From NCBI GenBank assembly GCA_964592645.1, contig CAZQFV010000019.1, positions 20,838 to 84,837 of the forward strand: 64,000 nt of DNA, written 5' to 3'. Below are positions 17,500 through 26,103 of this stretch, in pieces. The position numbers were made by a program, and so were the translations under genes. Every line of letters begins with the position of its first letter. Within the stretch, counting starts at the first letter, position 1. The DNA is from CAZQFV01 sp964592645. GTDB lineage: Bacteria; Chloroflexota; Chloroflexia; DTKN01. The notes beneath the pieces were generated by a model. That model did no database searches and was not told the DNA's origin. It worked only from the letters and a program-made list of their open reading frames with translations.

Positions 17500-19077
17500 G
17501 TGGCTGGCGAACGGCACGAAACGTGGGAATCTCCCCTCGCCTTGCGCTATGGTTACGAGGTCCTCGACCACGGCTTTACCGCCGTGCCCAACATCCTCCT
17601 GCAGGCCTACCGCGACCTGGGGCTCGACGACCAGGAAGCGCTGTTCGTCGTCCACCTGCTCGCGCGGAAGCGCGACAAGCAGGATGTTTCCTTCCGCCTG
17701 GCCGATCTGCCGATGACCTGCTCCGACACAACCCTCAAGCGCTGCCTCAAGAGCCTGCGCGAGAAAGGGATCGTCTTTACCCGGCGTATCTACCAGCCGG
17801 GATTTCCCGCGCGCATCCGCCACATCGAGCTGGACCTGACCAACCTCTTGCACAACCTGGTCCACTGGAGCCAGCGGGAGGCAGAAGGCTCCGGGCCATT
17901 CGAAATCACCTTGGCCCCCGATGTAGCCCGGCGGGTTGCCGAGGGATACTACCACTTTGTTCCAGTGAACTGGCATACGCAAGCCTGTGCGATGCTGGCC
18001 TCTCTCCCAGTACCGGGTCAAATTGACTCGGTACTGCGCACAGTACCGGGTCAATTTGACCCTGCCCCGAAAGATGACCTTTCAGGAGACACCGGTCGGC
18101 TCTTCGAGCCTCCCGGTGGGCCGCGCGGCGGCCAACCGGCTCGAATCCCCCCACTCTCTTCAGGTTCTGCGGACAACCCCTCGGAAGCCGCGGCTTCCCG
18201 GACCCAGCCGTCGGGTCGACCTGGTGTCCCGGAAGCCGTCAACGCCGCGCCGCCGCATGGTATGCCGGCCGGCCGCGCAGCCAGGGAACCGCTGCCCGCC
18301 GAACCGTTGCCGGGCCGTCGGCAGAGAGTGTTGGAAGACCTGCGGCGCGCCCAGGGAAAACCCCGGCGGGAAGTCGCGATCCTGACGCAGAACCTGGCCG
18401 CAGTGCTGGGGCTGGACGGCGGCCGGCGCGTCGTTCCCGAACGTAACGACTACGGCCGCGTCGGGGCCCTGGCCAAGCGCTTCGGGGCAGAGGAGGTCTG
18501 GACGACGGCCTGCCGCATTGCCGGTCTGGGGATCGACGGGGATGCCCTCGCCTACCTGCAGCGCTGCCTGGAGCAGGAAGCGGCGCCTGTGAACCTCTCC
18601 CACCCCCACCCCGGCCCTCCCCCGCCCTCCCCGCAACGGGAAGGGCGGGGGAGGGTGCCACCCAAAGGGCACCGGGAGGAGGCCGAAGAGGTCTTGCCCC
18701 CGCCCCGCCGGCCGCTGCCTTTCGCGGGTGACGGCCAGCGGGGCATGGGCCAGCTGGTGCTCGGCCCCGGCCACCTGCGCCCGAACCAGCCGCCCGAGCG
18801 CAGCACCTACATTGTCAACCTGGTGATGGACATCGGCCGGCAATTCAGCGACGTCGAACACTTTCGGGAGAACGACGCCCAGGCGCACAACCTGTGGCGA
18901 GACTCGGGAATGGATGATACGGCGTTCGTAAAGCTCATCTACCAGGCCCGGGATACAGCGTTACGATTGGCCGGGGCGCGCAATCGGATGGCCTACTTCT
19001 TTACCGTGCTGCGCAATCTAGTCCAGCCGGACCCGGTGGTGGCCGGCGGCCCTACTGACGAAAGGGGCACACGATGA
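17500..19077 (+). CDS. Winged-helix replication/plasmid-type protein
   Basis: The 525-residue product starts with GTG at 17500 (GAGGAG nine bases upstream; an in-frame TTG at 17467 is less likely). Residues about 15-120 look like a winged helix: ILLQAYRDLGLDDQEALFVV, then LADLPMTCSDTTLKRCLKSL and a basic wing, as in replication-initiator and primosomal DnaD-like proteins. The middle is a long low-complexity linker with a dispersed repeat in frame (PHPGPPPPSPQREGRG). The C-terminal part (about 430-515) is a helical domain with RNRMAYFFTVLRNLV, resembling the helical tail of such replication proteins. It heads an operon with parA (ATGA overlap), so a plasmid-like replication role is inferred. 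It is not a known family by name. Confidence 0.6.
   Translation: MAGERHETWESPLALRYGYEVLDHGFTAVPNILLQAYRDLGLDDQEALFVVHLLARKRDKQDVSFRLADLPMTCSDTTLKRCLKSLREKGIVFTRRIYQPGFPARIRHIELDLTNLLHNLVHWSQREAEGSGPFEITLAPDVARRVAEGYYHFVPVNWHTQACAMLASLPVPGQIDSVLRTVPGQFDPAPKDDLSGDTGRLFEPPGGPRGGQPARIPPLSSGSADNPSEAAASRTQPSGRPGVPEAVNAAPPHGMPAGRAAREPLPAEPLPGRRQRVLEDLRRAQGKPRREVAILTQNLAAVLGLDGGRRVVPERNDYGRVGALAKRFGAEEVWTTACRIAGLGIDGDALAYLQRCLEQEAAPVNLSHPHPGPPPPSPQREGRGRVPPKGHREEAEEVLPPPRRPLPFAGDGQRGMGQLVLGPGHLRPNQPPERSTYIVNLVMDIGRQFSDVEHFRENDAQAHNLWRDSGMDDTAFVKLIYQARDTALRLAGARNRMAYFFTVLRNLVQPDPVVAGGPTDERGTR
18595..18665. repeat. Dispersed C/G-rich repeat inside a coding sequence, copy 3
   Basis: A shorter, diverged copy of the 17332 repeat (CCCCACCCCGGCCCTCCCCC and its near complement) lies in frame within the replication-type gene. 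Confidence 0.6.
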
Positions 19078-19913
19078 TCGTTGCGATCGCGAACAACAAG
19101 GGCGGGGTGGCCAAAACTACCCTCGCGGTGCATTTCGCCACCTGGCTCACGCGGCAGGGCCACCGGGTCCTGCTCCTGGACCTGGACACCCAGGGCAGCG
19201 TGGCCCGCTTCCTGGGCCTGCTGCCGGGCGACGAGCTGGCCGAGCTGTTCCACGCCGTCCTCAACCTGAGCCCGGCCCGTCGGCCACCCTTCCGGTCGTT
19301 CCTGACCGGGGTGCCCGACTACCCGGACCTCGTCGTGATCCGCGGCTGGGGCCGGTCGGCCGACCTGGAAGCGCTACTCACGACCAATACCGCGCGGGCC
19401 GGCGGCAGCCGGACGGTGGCCGGCGTGGCCGCCGACGTGCTGCGGGACGCCCTCGCCCCGGTCGTTAACCTGGCCGAGGTGGTGATCGACACCGGCCCCT
19501 ACGCCGGGACGCTCCAGCAGGCGGCGCTGCTCGTTGCCGATCACGTTTTCGTGCCGGGGGTGCCCGAACCGGCGACCGACGCCGGCGTCCTCGACATCGC
19601 CCGGCGGCTGCGCGAGGTGCACCGGGGCATCACCGGCCTGATCCCGACCAAGATCGTCAGCAGCCACATCCACGAGGCGACGATCGCCAGTTGGCAGCGG
19701 GCCCTCCCCAACATCGTCTACTACGACCCGCCTCACCGGCTGCACGGGCTGCCGCGCCGGGTGATCTGGGGCGAGATCGTCGGCTACGGCCGGCCGATCT
19801 GGAACATCACGCCCAAGGAGTGGTCTGTCCGCCGAGCAGTCAAGGAGGCGGCCACGGAGATGGAAACCGTCGTGCGGAGGATGGCCTATGACGCGGAGAT
19901 TGGCAGTCACTGA
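19074..19913 (+). CDS. parA: ParA-family partition ATPase
   Basis: The 279-residue product opens with the deviant Walker A NNKGGVAKTT (residues 7-16), followed by VLLLDLDTQGSVARFLG and VVIDTGPYAGT. This is the ParA/MinD family, which moves DNA cargo with a DNA-bound partner. The start overlaps the previous stop (ATGA), and the next gene overlaps its 3' end by 26 bases, giving a tightly coupled trio. A chromosomal ParA is unlikely because the neighbours are plasmid-like. Confidence 0.9.
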   Translation: MIVAIANNKGGVAKTTLAVHFATWLTRQGHRVLLLDLDTQGSVARFLGLLPGDELAELFHAVLNLSPARRPPFRSFLTGVPDYPDLVVIRGWGRSADLEALLTTNTARAGGSRTVAGVAADVLRDALAPVVNLAEVVIDTGPYAGTLQQAALLVADHVFVPGVPEPATDAGVLDIARRLREVHRGITGLIPTKIVSSHIHEATIASWQRALPNIVYYDPPHRLHGLPRRVIWGEIVGYGRPIWNITPKEWSVRRAVKEAATEMETVVRRMAYDAEIGSH

Positions 19914-20574
19914 GGACGAGGAGCAGGAGCCCCGGCAGTTTGACGCCGCGTGGGCGCAACTGTTGGAACAGGACGCGGCGCCCGAGGTGGCCGGCCGCAC
20001 CGCCGCCGAGGCTCAACGCAGTGCGGAGCGCGTCGCCGCCGGCGGCCGGCGGATCATGCCGAGCGAGATCCGGCGCCGCGAGCGCCGGGTCGGGGGGCGG
20101 CTGCCGGCTGCGCTGGTCCGGGACCTGCGGCGCATCTGCCAGGAGTGGGGCGGCGAGAGCCGGATCAGTTCCCATGTCCTGGAACGAATGATGGGAACCG
20201 TGATCGGCCTGTACCGGGCCGGCCGGTTGGAACTGATCCGGGAAACTGTTCCGGTCGCCAGCCGGGAGAGCGGGGCGCTGGCGAGCGGCGGAACACCTGC
20301 CGAACAAGCGCCCGCCGGGGCCGGCTCTCGGATGCCCAAACAGGCCATCTGTGCCACCTTGCGCCGCGAGACCGTGGCCGAACTGCGCCGCATCAGCCAG
20401 GAACTGGGGTATACCAGCAACCCCGACACCATTGCCGCCGCGGTGCTCGAGCTCCTCCTCGGCACGGCCGTCAGCCTCTATGACCAGGGACTGCTCTACC
20501 TTACCGAGGAGGAGGCCACGACGGTCCGCCATCGTTTGATCTGGAAACCGCGGCCGGCGGAGGAGATTGCCTGA
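19888..20574 (+). CDS. ParA-linked DNA-binding protein with an internal duplication
   Basis: The 228-residue product has two similar halves. Residues about 62-115 (RLPAALVRDLRRICQEWGG, then LERMMGTVIGLYRAGRLELI) match about 150-215 (TLRRETVAELRRISQELGY, then VLELLLGTAVSLYDQGLLYL). Each looks like a basic strand followed by two helices, similar to ribbon-helix-helix proteins. It directly follows and overlaps parA, the usual place for the centromere-binding partner, and iterons lie just downstream. The function is inferred from position and the DNA-binding look. Confidence 0.6.
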   Translation: MTRRLAVTEDEEQEPRQFDAAWAQLLEQDAAPEVAGRTAAEAQRSAERVAAGGRRIMPSEIRRRERRVGGRLPAALVRDLRRICQEWGGESRISSHVLERMMGTVIGLYRAGRLELIRETVPVASRESGALASGGTPAEQAPAGAGSRMPKQAICATLRRETVAELRRISQELGYTSNPDTIAAAVLELLLGTAVSLYDQGLLYLTEEEATTVRHRLIWKPRPAEEIA

Positions 20575-20583
20575 ATGGGTTCC

Positions 20584-20677
20584 GGTGCGCTAACAGCCGG
20601 CTCACCAGGCCGCTAACCGCCGGGTAACGGTACGCTACGCTGCGCTAACGGGCAAAATCACGGTTTGTTAGCGCACC
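20584..20677. other. Iteron cluster, candidate partition site or origin
   Basis: CGCTAAC occurs at 20588, 20611 and 20643, and its complement GTTAGCG at 20667, spaced 23, 32 and 24 bases. The outer copies form a perfect 11-bp inverted repeat GGTGCGCTAAC / GTTAGCGCACC. It lies 10 bases after the parA-parB-like pair. The gap 20575-20810 holds no gene. Confidence 0.6.
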
Positions 20678-20810
20678 GGTTGCAATCGCGGCCCCACAAT
20701 GGCTTGCCAGCGCAAAAAACAAGCATCGAGGCATAAGAGTACCCCCAGATGGAAAACCGTGCCAGCGGGCTTCCTGGTGAATGCTGAGCGCAAAGAGCGG
20801 AGGTGCCGTC

Positions 20811-21245
20811 ATGGCTGTCAGCCGGGTCAACAGCGGAAAGTTGGAACAAGCCAGGGCACGGCCGGAACAGTTCGAACACGCGAGGGCCGGGGCGCATACG
20901 GAAACTGTACCGGGGGTGCTCTGGCTGCTCGTGCTGGTCGTCCCGCTGCTGGTCGGTTGCACCGTGCTCGTGCCGGTGCACGGCAACGCGGCCTTGGCCT
21001 GCGGGGCCGCCGCCGGCGCGGTGGTCATCGCCTGGCCCTGGTTTCGCCTGTACCGGGCGATGCGCGAGCACGAGCGCGCCTACCCAGAAGAGCGGCAGCG
21101 GCCGTGGCGGCAGCGCTGGCCGTGGGGCAGTCCACCGGTGCCGCAGCCCCAGACCGCGGTAGACCGGTTCTTTGCCGGCCTGGGAATGGTCAGCGGTATC
21201 GGCCTGGGTCTGCTCGTCCTGGCCTGCTTGAGCGGGCTGTTTTAG
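20811..21245 (+). CDS. Small membrane protein of the plasmid-like module
   Basis: The 144-residue product has TM segments at about 38-58 and 62-82 (VLWLLVLVVPLLVGCTVL; ALACGAAAGAVVIAWPW), a basic-proline loop, and a third near the C-terminus (GLGLLVLACLSGLF). The start at 20811 is set by GCGGAGGTGCCGTC before the ATG; an upstream ATG at 20781 lacks a ribosome site. No family recognised. It is the first of four small membrane genes flanking the translocase, as in conjugative plasmid spread clusters. Confidence 0.65.
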   Translation: MAVSRVNSGKLEQARARPEQFEHARAGAHTETVPGVLWLLVLVVPLLVGCTVLVPVHGNAALACGAAAGAVVIAWPWFRLYRAMREHERAYPEERQRPWRQRWPWGSPPVPQPQTAVDRFFAGLGMVSGIGLGLLVLACLSGLF

Positions 21246-21259
21246 CCGAGGAGGTAGCG

Positions 21260-21889
21260 ATGCGCGGCTGGCTCTGGACGGTGCTGGTCATTGCGGTCGT
21301 GGGTCTGGCGCTCCTGGCCGGCGGGCTGTGGAGCGAGCGGGCGCAGAACGATCCTCGCCGTTGGGCCGAGGCGGAGATGATCCGGATGGAAACCCAACGC
21401 CAGCAAGCGGAGGCCGCTTACTTTTTGCCGCTCCGGGTGGCGCTCTACGCCGGCCTGGCGGGAGTCGGCGTCGGCGCGGCCGGCCTGCTGACCTGGGCCG
21501 GTTACCTCTATGCGCGCCGGCGGGCCCAGACGATCTACCCCGACCGGCACGGGGTGTTGCCGGCTGTGGTCCTGCGGCCGGGTGAGATGTTGGTGGACGC
21601 CGGCGCGCTGGCCGGCCCGCTGGTGGTGGGCGCGGCCGGCCCCGAGTACCGCCTGCCGCCGGCGGCGGTTCCCCAGCTCCAGGCCGGGGCCAACCAGGGC
21701 GCGGCGCTGACCCGCACGATGCGCGCCTGGGCCACGCACCCGGCAGGGCCGGGGACGCGGCCGGGAACTACCGGCGCGCCGTTCCTGGCCTTGCCGGCGG
21801 CGCATACATTCCCGCCGGTGGAGCAGCTTACCGGGGACGAGAACGAGATCCTGTGGCTCCTGGAGCGGGGGCGTGATCTGAAAACGTAG
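21260..21889 (+). CDS. Membrane protein of the plasmid-like module
   Basis: The 209-residue product starts MRGWLWTVLVIAVVGLALL after GAGGAGGTAGCG. A first TM is at 4-24 and a second at about 70-90 (GLAGVGVGAAGLLTWAGYLY), followed by a soluble domain that ends with an acidic helix NEILWLLERGRD. It starts 14 bases after the previous gene. No family recognised; an envelope or translocase-accessory role is inferred from context. Confidence 0.65.
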   Translation: MRGWLWTVLVIAVVGLALLAGGLWSERAQNDPRRWAEAEMIRMETQRQQAEAAYFLPLRVALYAGLAGVGVGAAGLLTWAGYLYARRRAQTIYPDRHGVLPAVVLRPGEMLVDAGALAGPLVVGAAGPEYRLPPAAVPQLQAGANQGAALTRTMRAWATHPAGPGTRPGTTGAPFLALPAAHTFPPVEQLTGDENEILWLLERGRDLKT

Positions 21890-21900
21890 AAGTGTGCCGG

Positions 21901-21980
21901 CCCCTCCCCACCCCCGCCGCCTGCGGCGGCACCCCCTCCCCTCCCCACAAAGTGGGGAGGGGAGGGGGCAGGGGGAGAGG
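21901..21980. repeat. Dispersed C/G-rich repeat, copy 2
   Basis: An 80-bp element nearly identical to the 17332 copy, with arms CCCCCTCCCCTCCCCAC / GTGGGGAGGGGAGGGGG. It lies in a 144-bp gap between genes. Confidence 0.75.
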
Positions 21981-22033
21981 AGGGGCGAGGTTGCGGTCTA
22001 CTGTTTGAGGGCAATGACTCCGCGGAGGCAACG

Positions 22034-22780
22034 ATGGTGTACGGCGAAGGACACCCCCAATCCAGCGACGGTCCCACCTGCCTGGTAGCGATCCTGGCGC
22101 CATTCCTGGTGCTCTGCGCCATTGTCGGCTATGCGACGCTCGACGGTGGCGGCATCACGCAGCGCGACGAGGAGACGGGCACCGTTCAAGTGCTAACCTG
22201 GCACGGGTGGGAGCCGGCAGGCGAGCCGGACCGGCAGTTATCCGCCCCGCCGGCTCCCGTTTACGGCGCAGCCAACCCGACGACCGCGCCCCTGCCAACG
22301 CCGCGGCCCGCGCCAACGGTGATCCGGGCCGAGCCCACGGTCGCCGCCGCCCTCGCGCCGGCGGCCGGTGACGGGACCACGAGCCGGTATGCCGGATACC
22401 GTGTCGTGGAGCCGTCCCCGGCCGCGCCGGTGGCCCCGGCCGGTCTCTCGCCGTGGACGCTGCTGGGTTGGATCCTGGTGATCCTGGTGCCGGCGGCGCT
22501 GCTCGTCGGGGTCGGGCTGGCGGTGCACCGCTATCGGACCACGGCCAGGCGACGGCCGATCCCCGGGGAAGCCGGCCCAGTGGCACCTGCCGGGACGCTC
22601 CCTGTCCACGTGGTGGGGGATGCTGCGGCCGAACCAGACCAACAGGCCGTCGATCCCTCGGAGGCAAGCGCCCCGCCGGCCGCACCCGAGCGTACGTACA
22701 TCGCCGACTTCCTGAGTGCCGAACGGGTCCTGGAAACGCTGGCGGTAGGAGGAACCCATGACGCTCCGGTTTGTGGATGA
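22034..22780 (+). CDS. Two-TM membrane protein with Pro/Thr linker
   Basis: The 248-residue product has a TM near the N-terminus (VAILAPFLVLCAIVGYATL), a proline/threonine/alanine-rich central stretch of about 90 residues, a second TM (TLLGWILVILVPAALLVGV) and a basic C-terminal tail. Ribosome site GCGGAGGCAACG. The last 23 bases overlap the translocase gene, which suggests coupled synthesis and perhaps a membrane platform for it. No family recognised. Confidence 0.65.
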   Translation: MVYGEGHPQSSDGPTCLVAILAPFLVLCAIVGYATLDGGGITQRDEETGTVQVLTWHGWEPAGEPDRQLSAPPAPVYGAANPTTAPLPTPRPAPTVIRAEPTVAAALAPAAGDGTTSRYAGYRVVEPSPAAPVAPAGLSPWTLLGWILVILVPAALLVGVGLAVHRYRTTARRRPIPGEAGPVAPAGTLPVHVVGDAAAEPDQQAVDPSEASAPPAAPERTYIADFLSAERVLETLAVGGTHDAPVCG

Positions 22781-24059
22781 GGACCTGGACCGGCTCACGG
22801 CCCTGGTCGTGACGACGCTGGCCAAGTGCGGCCAGGCCCGCCAGTGCCAGGATGGGCACGTCCAGACGGTGACCATCGGCCGGCGCGGCCTGACCCCCAG
22901 CGGGATGTTCCTGTTGAAGGTGGACACCGAGCGCCTGCCCCACGGCGTGTTTGTGGAGAACCTGGTCAGCCCGCGCATCGTACATCAGCTGGCCGCGGTT
23001 ACCCACCACCCGGTGGACGTGCTCAATACCACCGGCGTCACCTATGTCATCCACCTGGGCGCGCCCCGCGGCCGGCCGGCCCTGCCCCGGGCAGCGCTGC
23101 TCCGGGATGTCCTGCCCCACCACCCCGGCACACCGCGGGCCTTCCCACTGGGCGTGGGGCCGGCCGGGCCGGTGTGGGGCGACCTCGCCGGCCACTACCT
23201 GGTGGGTGGGGAGACCGGTTCCGGCAAAACGACCTTTCTCCTGGCCACCTTGCTGGCCCTTACGGCGACCACCTCGCCAGCGGAGCTGCAATTGGTCATC
23301 GTGGACCCCAAGGCGGTGGATTTTGCTGCCCTGGCCGGCGCGCCGCACCTGGCCCGGCCGATCGCGACCGAGGTGCCTGCGGCGGCGGAAGCGGTGGCCT
23401 GGCTGGTCGAACGGCTGGAGGAACGCCGGCGGCTCTTTCTCCAGGCCCTGGCCCGCGACCTGGACGGCTACAATCGCCGGGCCGCGGAGAAACTGCCCTA
23501 TCTGCTGGCCGTTGTGGACGAGGTGACCGACCTGGCGCTGCAGGCGGGAGTCAAGAGCCGGTTCTACCGGGACCTGGTCCGCCTGAGCAGCATCGGCCGC
23601 TCCTTTGGCCTCCGGCTGATCCTGGCCACGAAGAACCCCAAGGCCGAAGTCCTGGACACGCTGATCAAGGGCAACCTGGCCGCGCGGATCGCCTTCCGGG
23701 TGACCACGCCGGAGCACAGCCGGGTGATCCTGGGGCAAAGTGGCGCGGAGAAGCTGCCGCGGATCCCCGGCCGGCTGCTGGCCCGCCTGGGCGACGGCCG
23801 GCTGCGCGAGCTGCAGGGGTACGGGGTGACCGAGGAGGAACTGGCAGCCCTGGGGCGGCGGGCCGATCCCCTGGCCCTGCTGGATGGGGAGACAAAAGCC
23901 ATGCGGCAGCACGCCCTGGAACACCTGGGGGGCCGCTTTCCACAGGACGAGCTGATGGCGGCCGGCTGGACCCGCCCGCAGTACCGTCAAGCCGTGGTCA
24001 AGCTGCGGCAGGCCGGCCTGCTGGAAGGTGGTCCCGGAGTGGCCTTGACAGTGCATTGA
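22758..24059 (+). CDS. FtsK/SpoIIIE-type DNA translocase (TraB-like)
   Basis: The 433-residue product has Walker A GGETGSGKTT (about 150-160), LQLVIVDPKAVDFA and Walker B LLAVVDEVTDL (about 250), with GRSFGLRLILATKNP downstream, all typical of the FtsK/SpoIIIE motor. The C-terminus (DELMAAGWTRPQYRQAVVKL) is a winged-helix-like segment, comparable to the gamma domain of FtsK or TraB that reads DNA sequence. It lacks its own TM segments, but membrane proteins flank it. In actinomycete-type elements a single FtsK-like protein moves double-stranded DNA between cells; that role here is inferred from context. Confidence 0.85.
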   Translation: MTLRFVDEDLDRLTALVVTTLAKCGQARQCQDGHVQTVTIGRRGLTPSGMFLLKVDTERLPHGVFVENLVSPRIVHQLAAVTHHPVDVLNTTGVTYVIHLGAPRGRPALPRAALLRDVLPHHPGTPRAFPLGVGPAGPVWGDLAGHYLVGGETGSGKTTFLLATLLALTATTSPAELQLVIVDPKAVDFAALAGAPHLARPIATEVPAAAEAVAWLVERLEERRRLFLQALARDLDGYNRRAAEKLPYLLAVVDEVTDLALQAGVKSRFYRDLVRLSSIGRSFGLRLILATKNPKAEVLDTLIKGNLAARIAFRVTTPEHSRVILGQSGAEKLPRIPGRLLARLGDGRLRELQGYGVTEEELAALGRRADPLALLDGETKAMRQHALEHLGGRFPQDELMAAGWTRPQYRQAVVKLRQAGLLEGGPGVALTVH

Positions 24060-24176
24060 CGGCATTTTTTTCTTGTTTGACGGGCTTGACGCTTTGACGG
24101 GTTGGCGGGGCGGGCCCTACCCAACGCCGCCTCGACGCAAGAACCAAGGTCAGGTACCTGGACAAAGGACATTGGC

Positions 24177-25004
24177 ATGGACAACACGAATCAGCAACCA
24201 GCGCCCGCGCTGCGCTCCTACTGGACGCCGGTCACCGTCCTGACGACGGCGTTCCTGCTGTTCACCCTCGCGCTCTCGGGGCTGCGCGTCCGCGAGGCGG
24301 TGGCTCTCCGCGATCCCGGCAGCCCCCTCCTGGCAGTGGCCGTGGCCCTCGGCATCGAGGGCGCGGCCGGTCTGGCGGCCTACCGCGTCCTACAACTGCG
24401 CCGGCGAGAGCAGCCGCTGCCCCGCTACCTGGTCGGCGGGCTGCTCTTTTTCGTGCTCCTGTCCGCAGCGGCCCACCTGGACCACGCTCTGCGCTATGCC
24501 CATCCGGCTTTTACGAACCCGGCCTGGTTGGCATTTCTCTGGGAGGTCGTCCTGAACCTGCTCCTGGCTCTGGCCTACCCTTCCGGCCTGCTGTTGGTGG
24601 GCGAGGTGCTGCCCGAACATCTCCGTACAATCGATGCGGAGAACGCGACTCGACGCCAAAGGCACGAAGAAGAAAAGGCTGCCGCGCAGGAGCGCGAGCG
24701 TGCATTGTGGAGTGCGCAGCGAACTACCGCCGCCCCACCGGCTGAAGCATCTCCACAACTGGCTGCTACGCCGGAGCCGCCGTCTGACGAGCGCGTGCGG
24801 GGTTGGTTGGAAATCTGGGACCGCGCCGGTGCGCAAGCCTTTGACCTCGAGCTGGTGCAGCAAGTATTTCCGGCCACGGCCCATCCCTACCTGACAGACG
24901 CCGTGCGGCAGGGCCTGCTCCGCCAAGATGGTCGCGGCCGCTACGAGTTCACCGTCCCAGCCAGGTCCGGAATCGCGCCATTCTTGGCCCCGCCGCGGGG
25001 CTAA
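24177..25004 (+). CDS. Four-TM membrane protein with coiled coil and winged-helix-like tail
   Basis: The 275-residue product starts at ATG 24177 (AAAGGAC upstream). Four hydrophobic segments lie in residues 14-145, then a charged helix (NATRRQRHEEEKAAAQERER) and a C-terminal domain about 200-265 with a winged-helix look (ALDLELVQQVFPA type helices, ending in a basic wing). The layout recalls the DUF2637/Spd membrane proteins found next to TraB in actinobacterial plasmids, but the similarity is of architecture only. Confidence 0.6.
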   Translation: MDNTNQQPAPALRSYWTPVTVLTTAFLLFTLALSGLRVREAVALRDPGSPLLAVAVALGIEGAAGLAAYRVLQLRRREQPLPRYLVGGLLFFVLLSAAAHLDHALRYAHPAFTNPAWLAFLWEVVLNLLLALAYPSGLLLVGEVLPEHLRTIDAENATRRQRHEEEKAAAQERERALWSAQRTTAAPPAEASPQLAATPEPPSDERVRGWLEIWDRAGAQAFDLELVQQVFPATAHPYLTDAVRQGLLRQDGRGRYEFTVPARSGIAPFLAPPRG

Positions 25005-25018
25005 ACCCAGGAGGTTCG

Positions 25019-25885
25019 ATGGACGAGCGAAAGGAACGCCTGAGCGAGAAAGCGGCCCGCAAGAGCCCACTGTTGATCAACGCGAAGCGGAATGAGGTCC
25101 TGCTGGCCCTGCACTCGGTCCGCTTTGCCCTGACCCGGCACCTGGTCGCGCTGCTGGACCAGCAGCCGTCCAACGCCAGCCGGCTGCTGGGGCGGCTCTA
25201 CCATCACCGCTACGTCGACCGGATGCCCCAACTGGTACGCCACGGGCCGGGGGCGCCGGCGCTGGTCTATACCCTGGATGTTCTGGGCCAGGAGTACATC
25301 GCTGAATTGCACGGCGCGGCACCAGAGGAGCGCCCGCGAGCCGGCCAGCCCGTTTCGACCTACTTCCTCGAGCACTACCTGGCCATCGCCGACGTCTACG
25401 TGGCCTTGCGGCTTGCGTCCGGCGCTGCCGGGTTCCAGCTGACCTGGTACAACGAGGTGGAGGCCGTCTGCCCGTACACTCAGGGGAGCGGAGAACGGCG
25501 GCTTTCGCCGGACGCTCTTTTCTGGTTGGCGGGGCCTCATTTCCTCACGACACTCGTCTTCCTGGAAGTAGACCGGTCCACCGAGTCGCTGCAGCGCTGG
25601 CAGGGCAAGCTGCAGGACTATGCGGGTTACTTTCTCTCGCCGGCAGGGTTTCCACGCCAATTTCGCGAGCGGCCGGCGCGGGTGCTGGTGTTGGTGACCG
25701 CACGCAGCGAAGGGCGGGCCCGATCACTGCTTCACCACACCGCCCAGGCGTGGCAGGGGCAATGGGAGCATCAGCCCTTCCGCTTGGGCGTGGCAGTGCA
25801 CGACCCCGAGCAGCTCTCGCCCCAGAGGATACTGGCGCTGCCCTGGACGGGACTAGACCGGCGGCCGTTTCAACTGGTTGAATAG
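25019..25885 (+). CDS. Replication-relaxation family-like protein
   Basis: The 288-residue product has an N-terminal winged helix (HSVRFALTRHLVALLDQQPS, then LGRLYHHRYVDR) and a C-terminal domain with DALFWLAG and TLVFLEVDRSTES, the E-x-D pattern and order seen in the Replic_Relax family of plasmid and ICE proteins. GGAGGTTCG precedes the ATG. It closes the rightward operon; a 16-bp-stem hairpin follows at 26047. The enzymatic role of the family is unsettled; a nuclease-like fold is plausible. Confidence 0.75.
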   Translation: MDERKERLSEKAARKSPLLINAKRNEVLLALHSVRFALTRHLVALLDQQPSNASRLLGRLYHHRYVDRMPQLVRHGPGAPALVYTLDVLGQEYIAELHGAAPEERPRAGQPVSTYFLEHYLAIADVYVALRLASGAAGFQLTWYNEVEAVCPYTQGSGERRLSPDALFWLAGPHFLTTLVFLEVDRSTESLQRWQGKLQDYAGYFLSPAGFPRQFRERPARVLVLVTARSEGRARSLLHHTAQAWQGQWEHQPFRLGVAVHDPEQLSPQRILALPWTGLDRRPFQLVE

Positions 25886-26046
25886 GGGGAGGAAGAACCG
25901 GGAACGAACCCGGAAACAAATTCCATCCTGCTATGCGAATTGGTTATCAGTCGGCCCAGGGCCGTTGTAGGCGCTACGCCGGGTTCTCTTTCTTTTTGCG
26001 CACGATTTTCCCCTCGTTTGAACAAAGCCCCACCCACCCGCCACAC

Positions 26047-26092
26047 GGGAGTGGTTAGTCGGCCCGCTACCGCGGCCCGACTAACCACTCCC
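26047..26092. terminator. Long hairpin after the plasmid-like operon
   Basis: Perfect 16-bp inverted repeat GGGAGTGGTTAGTCGG / CCGACTAACCACTCCC with a 14-base loop, 160 bases past the last gene. No T-run, so it may be a binding site rather than a terminator. Confidence 0.5.
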
Positions 26093-26103
26093 TCGACCAG
26101 CAC

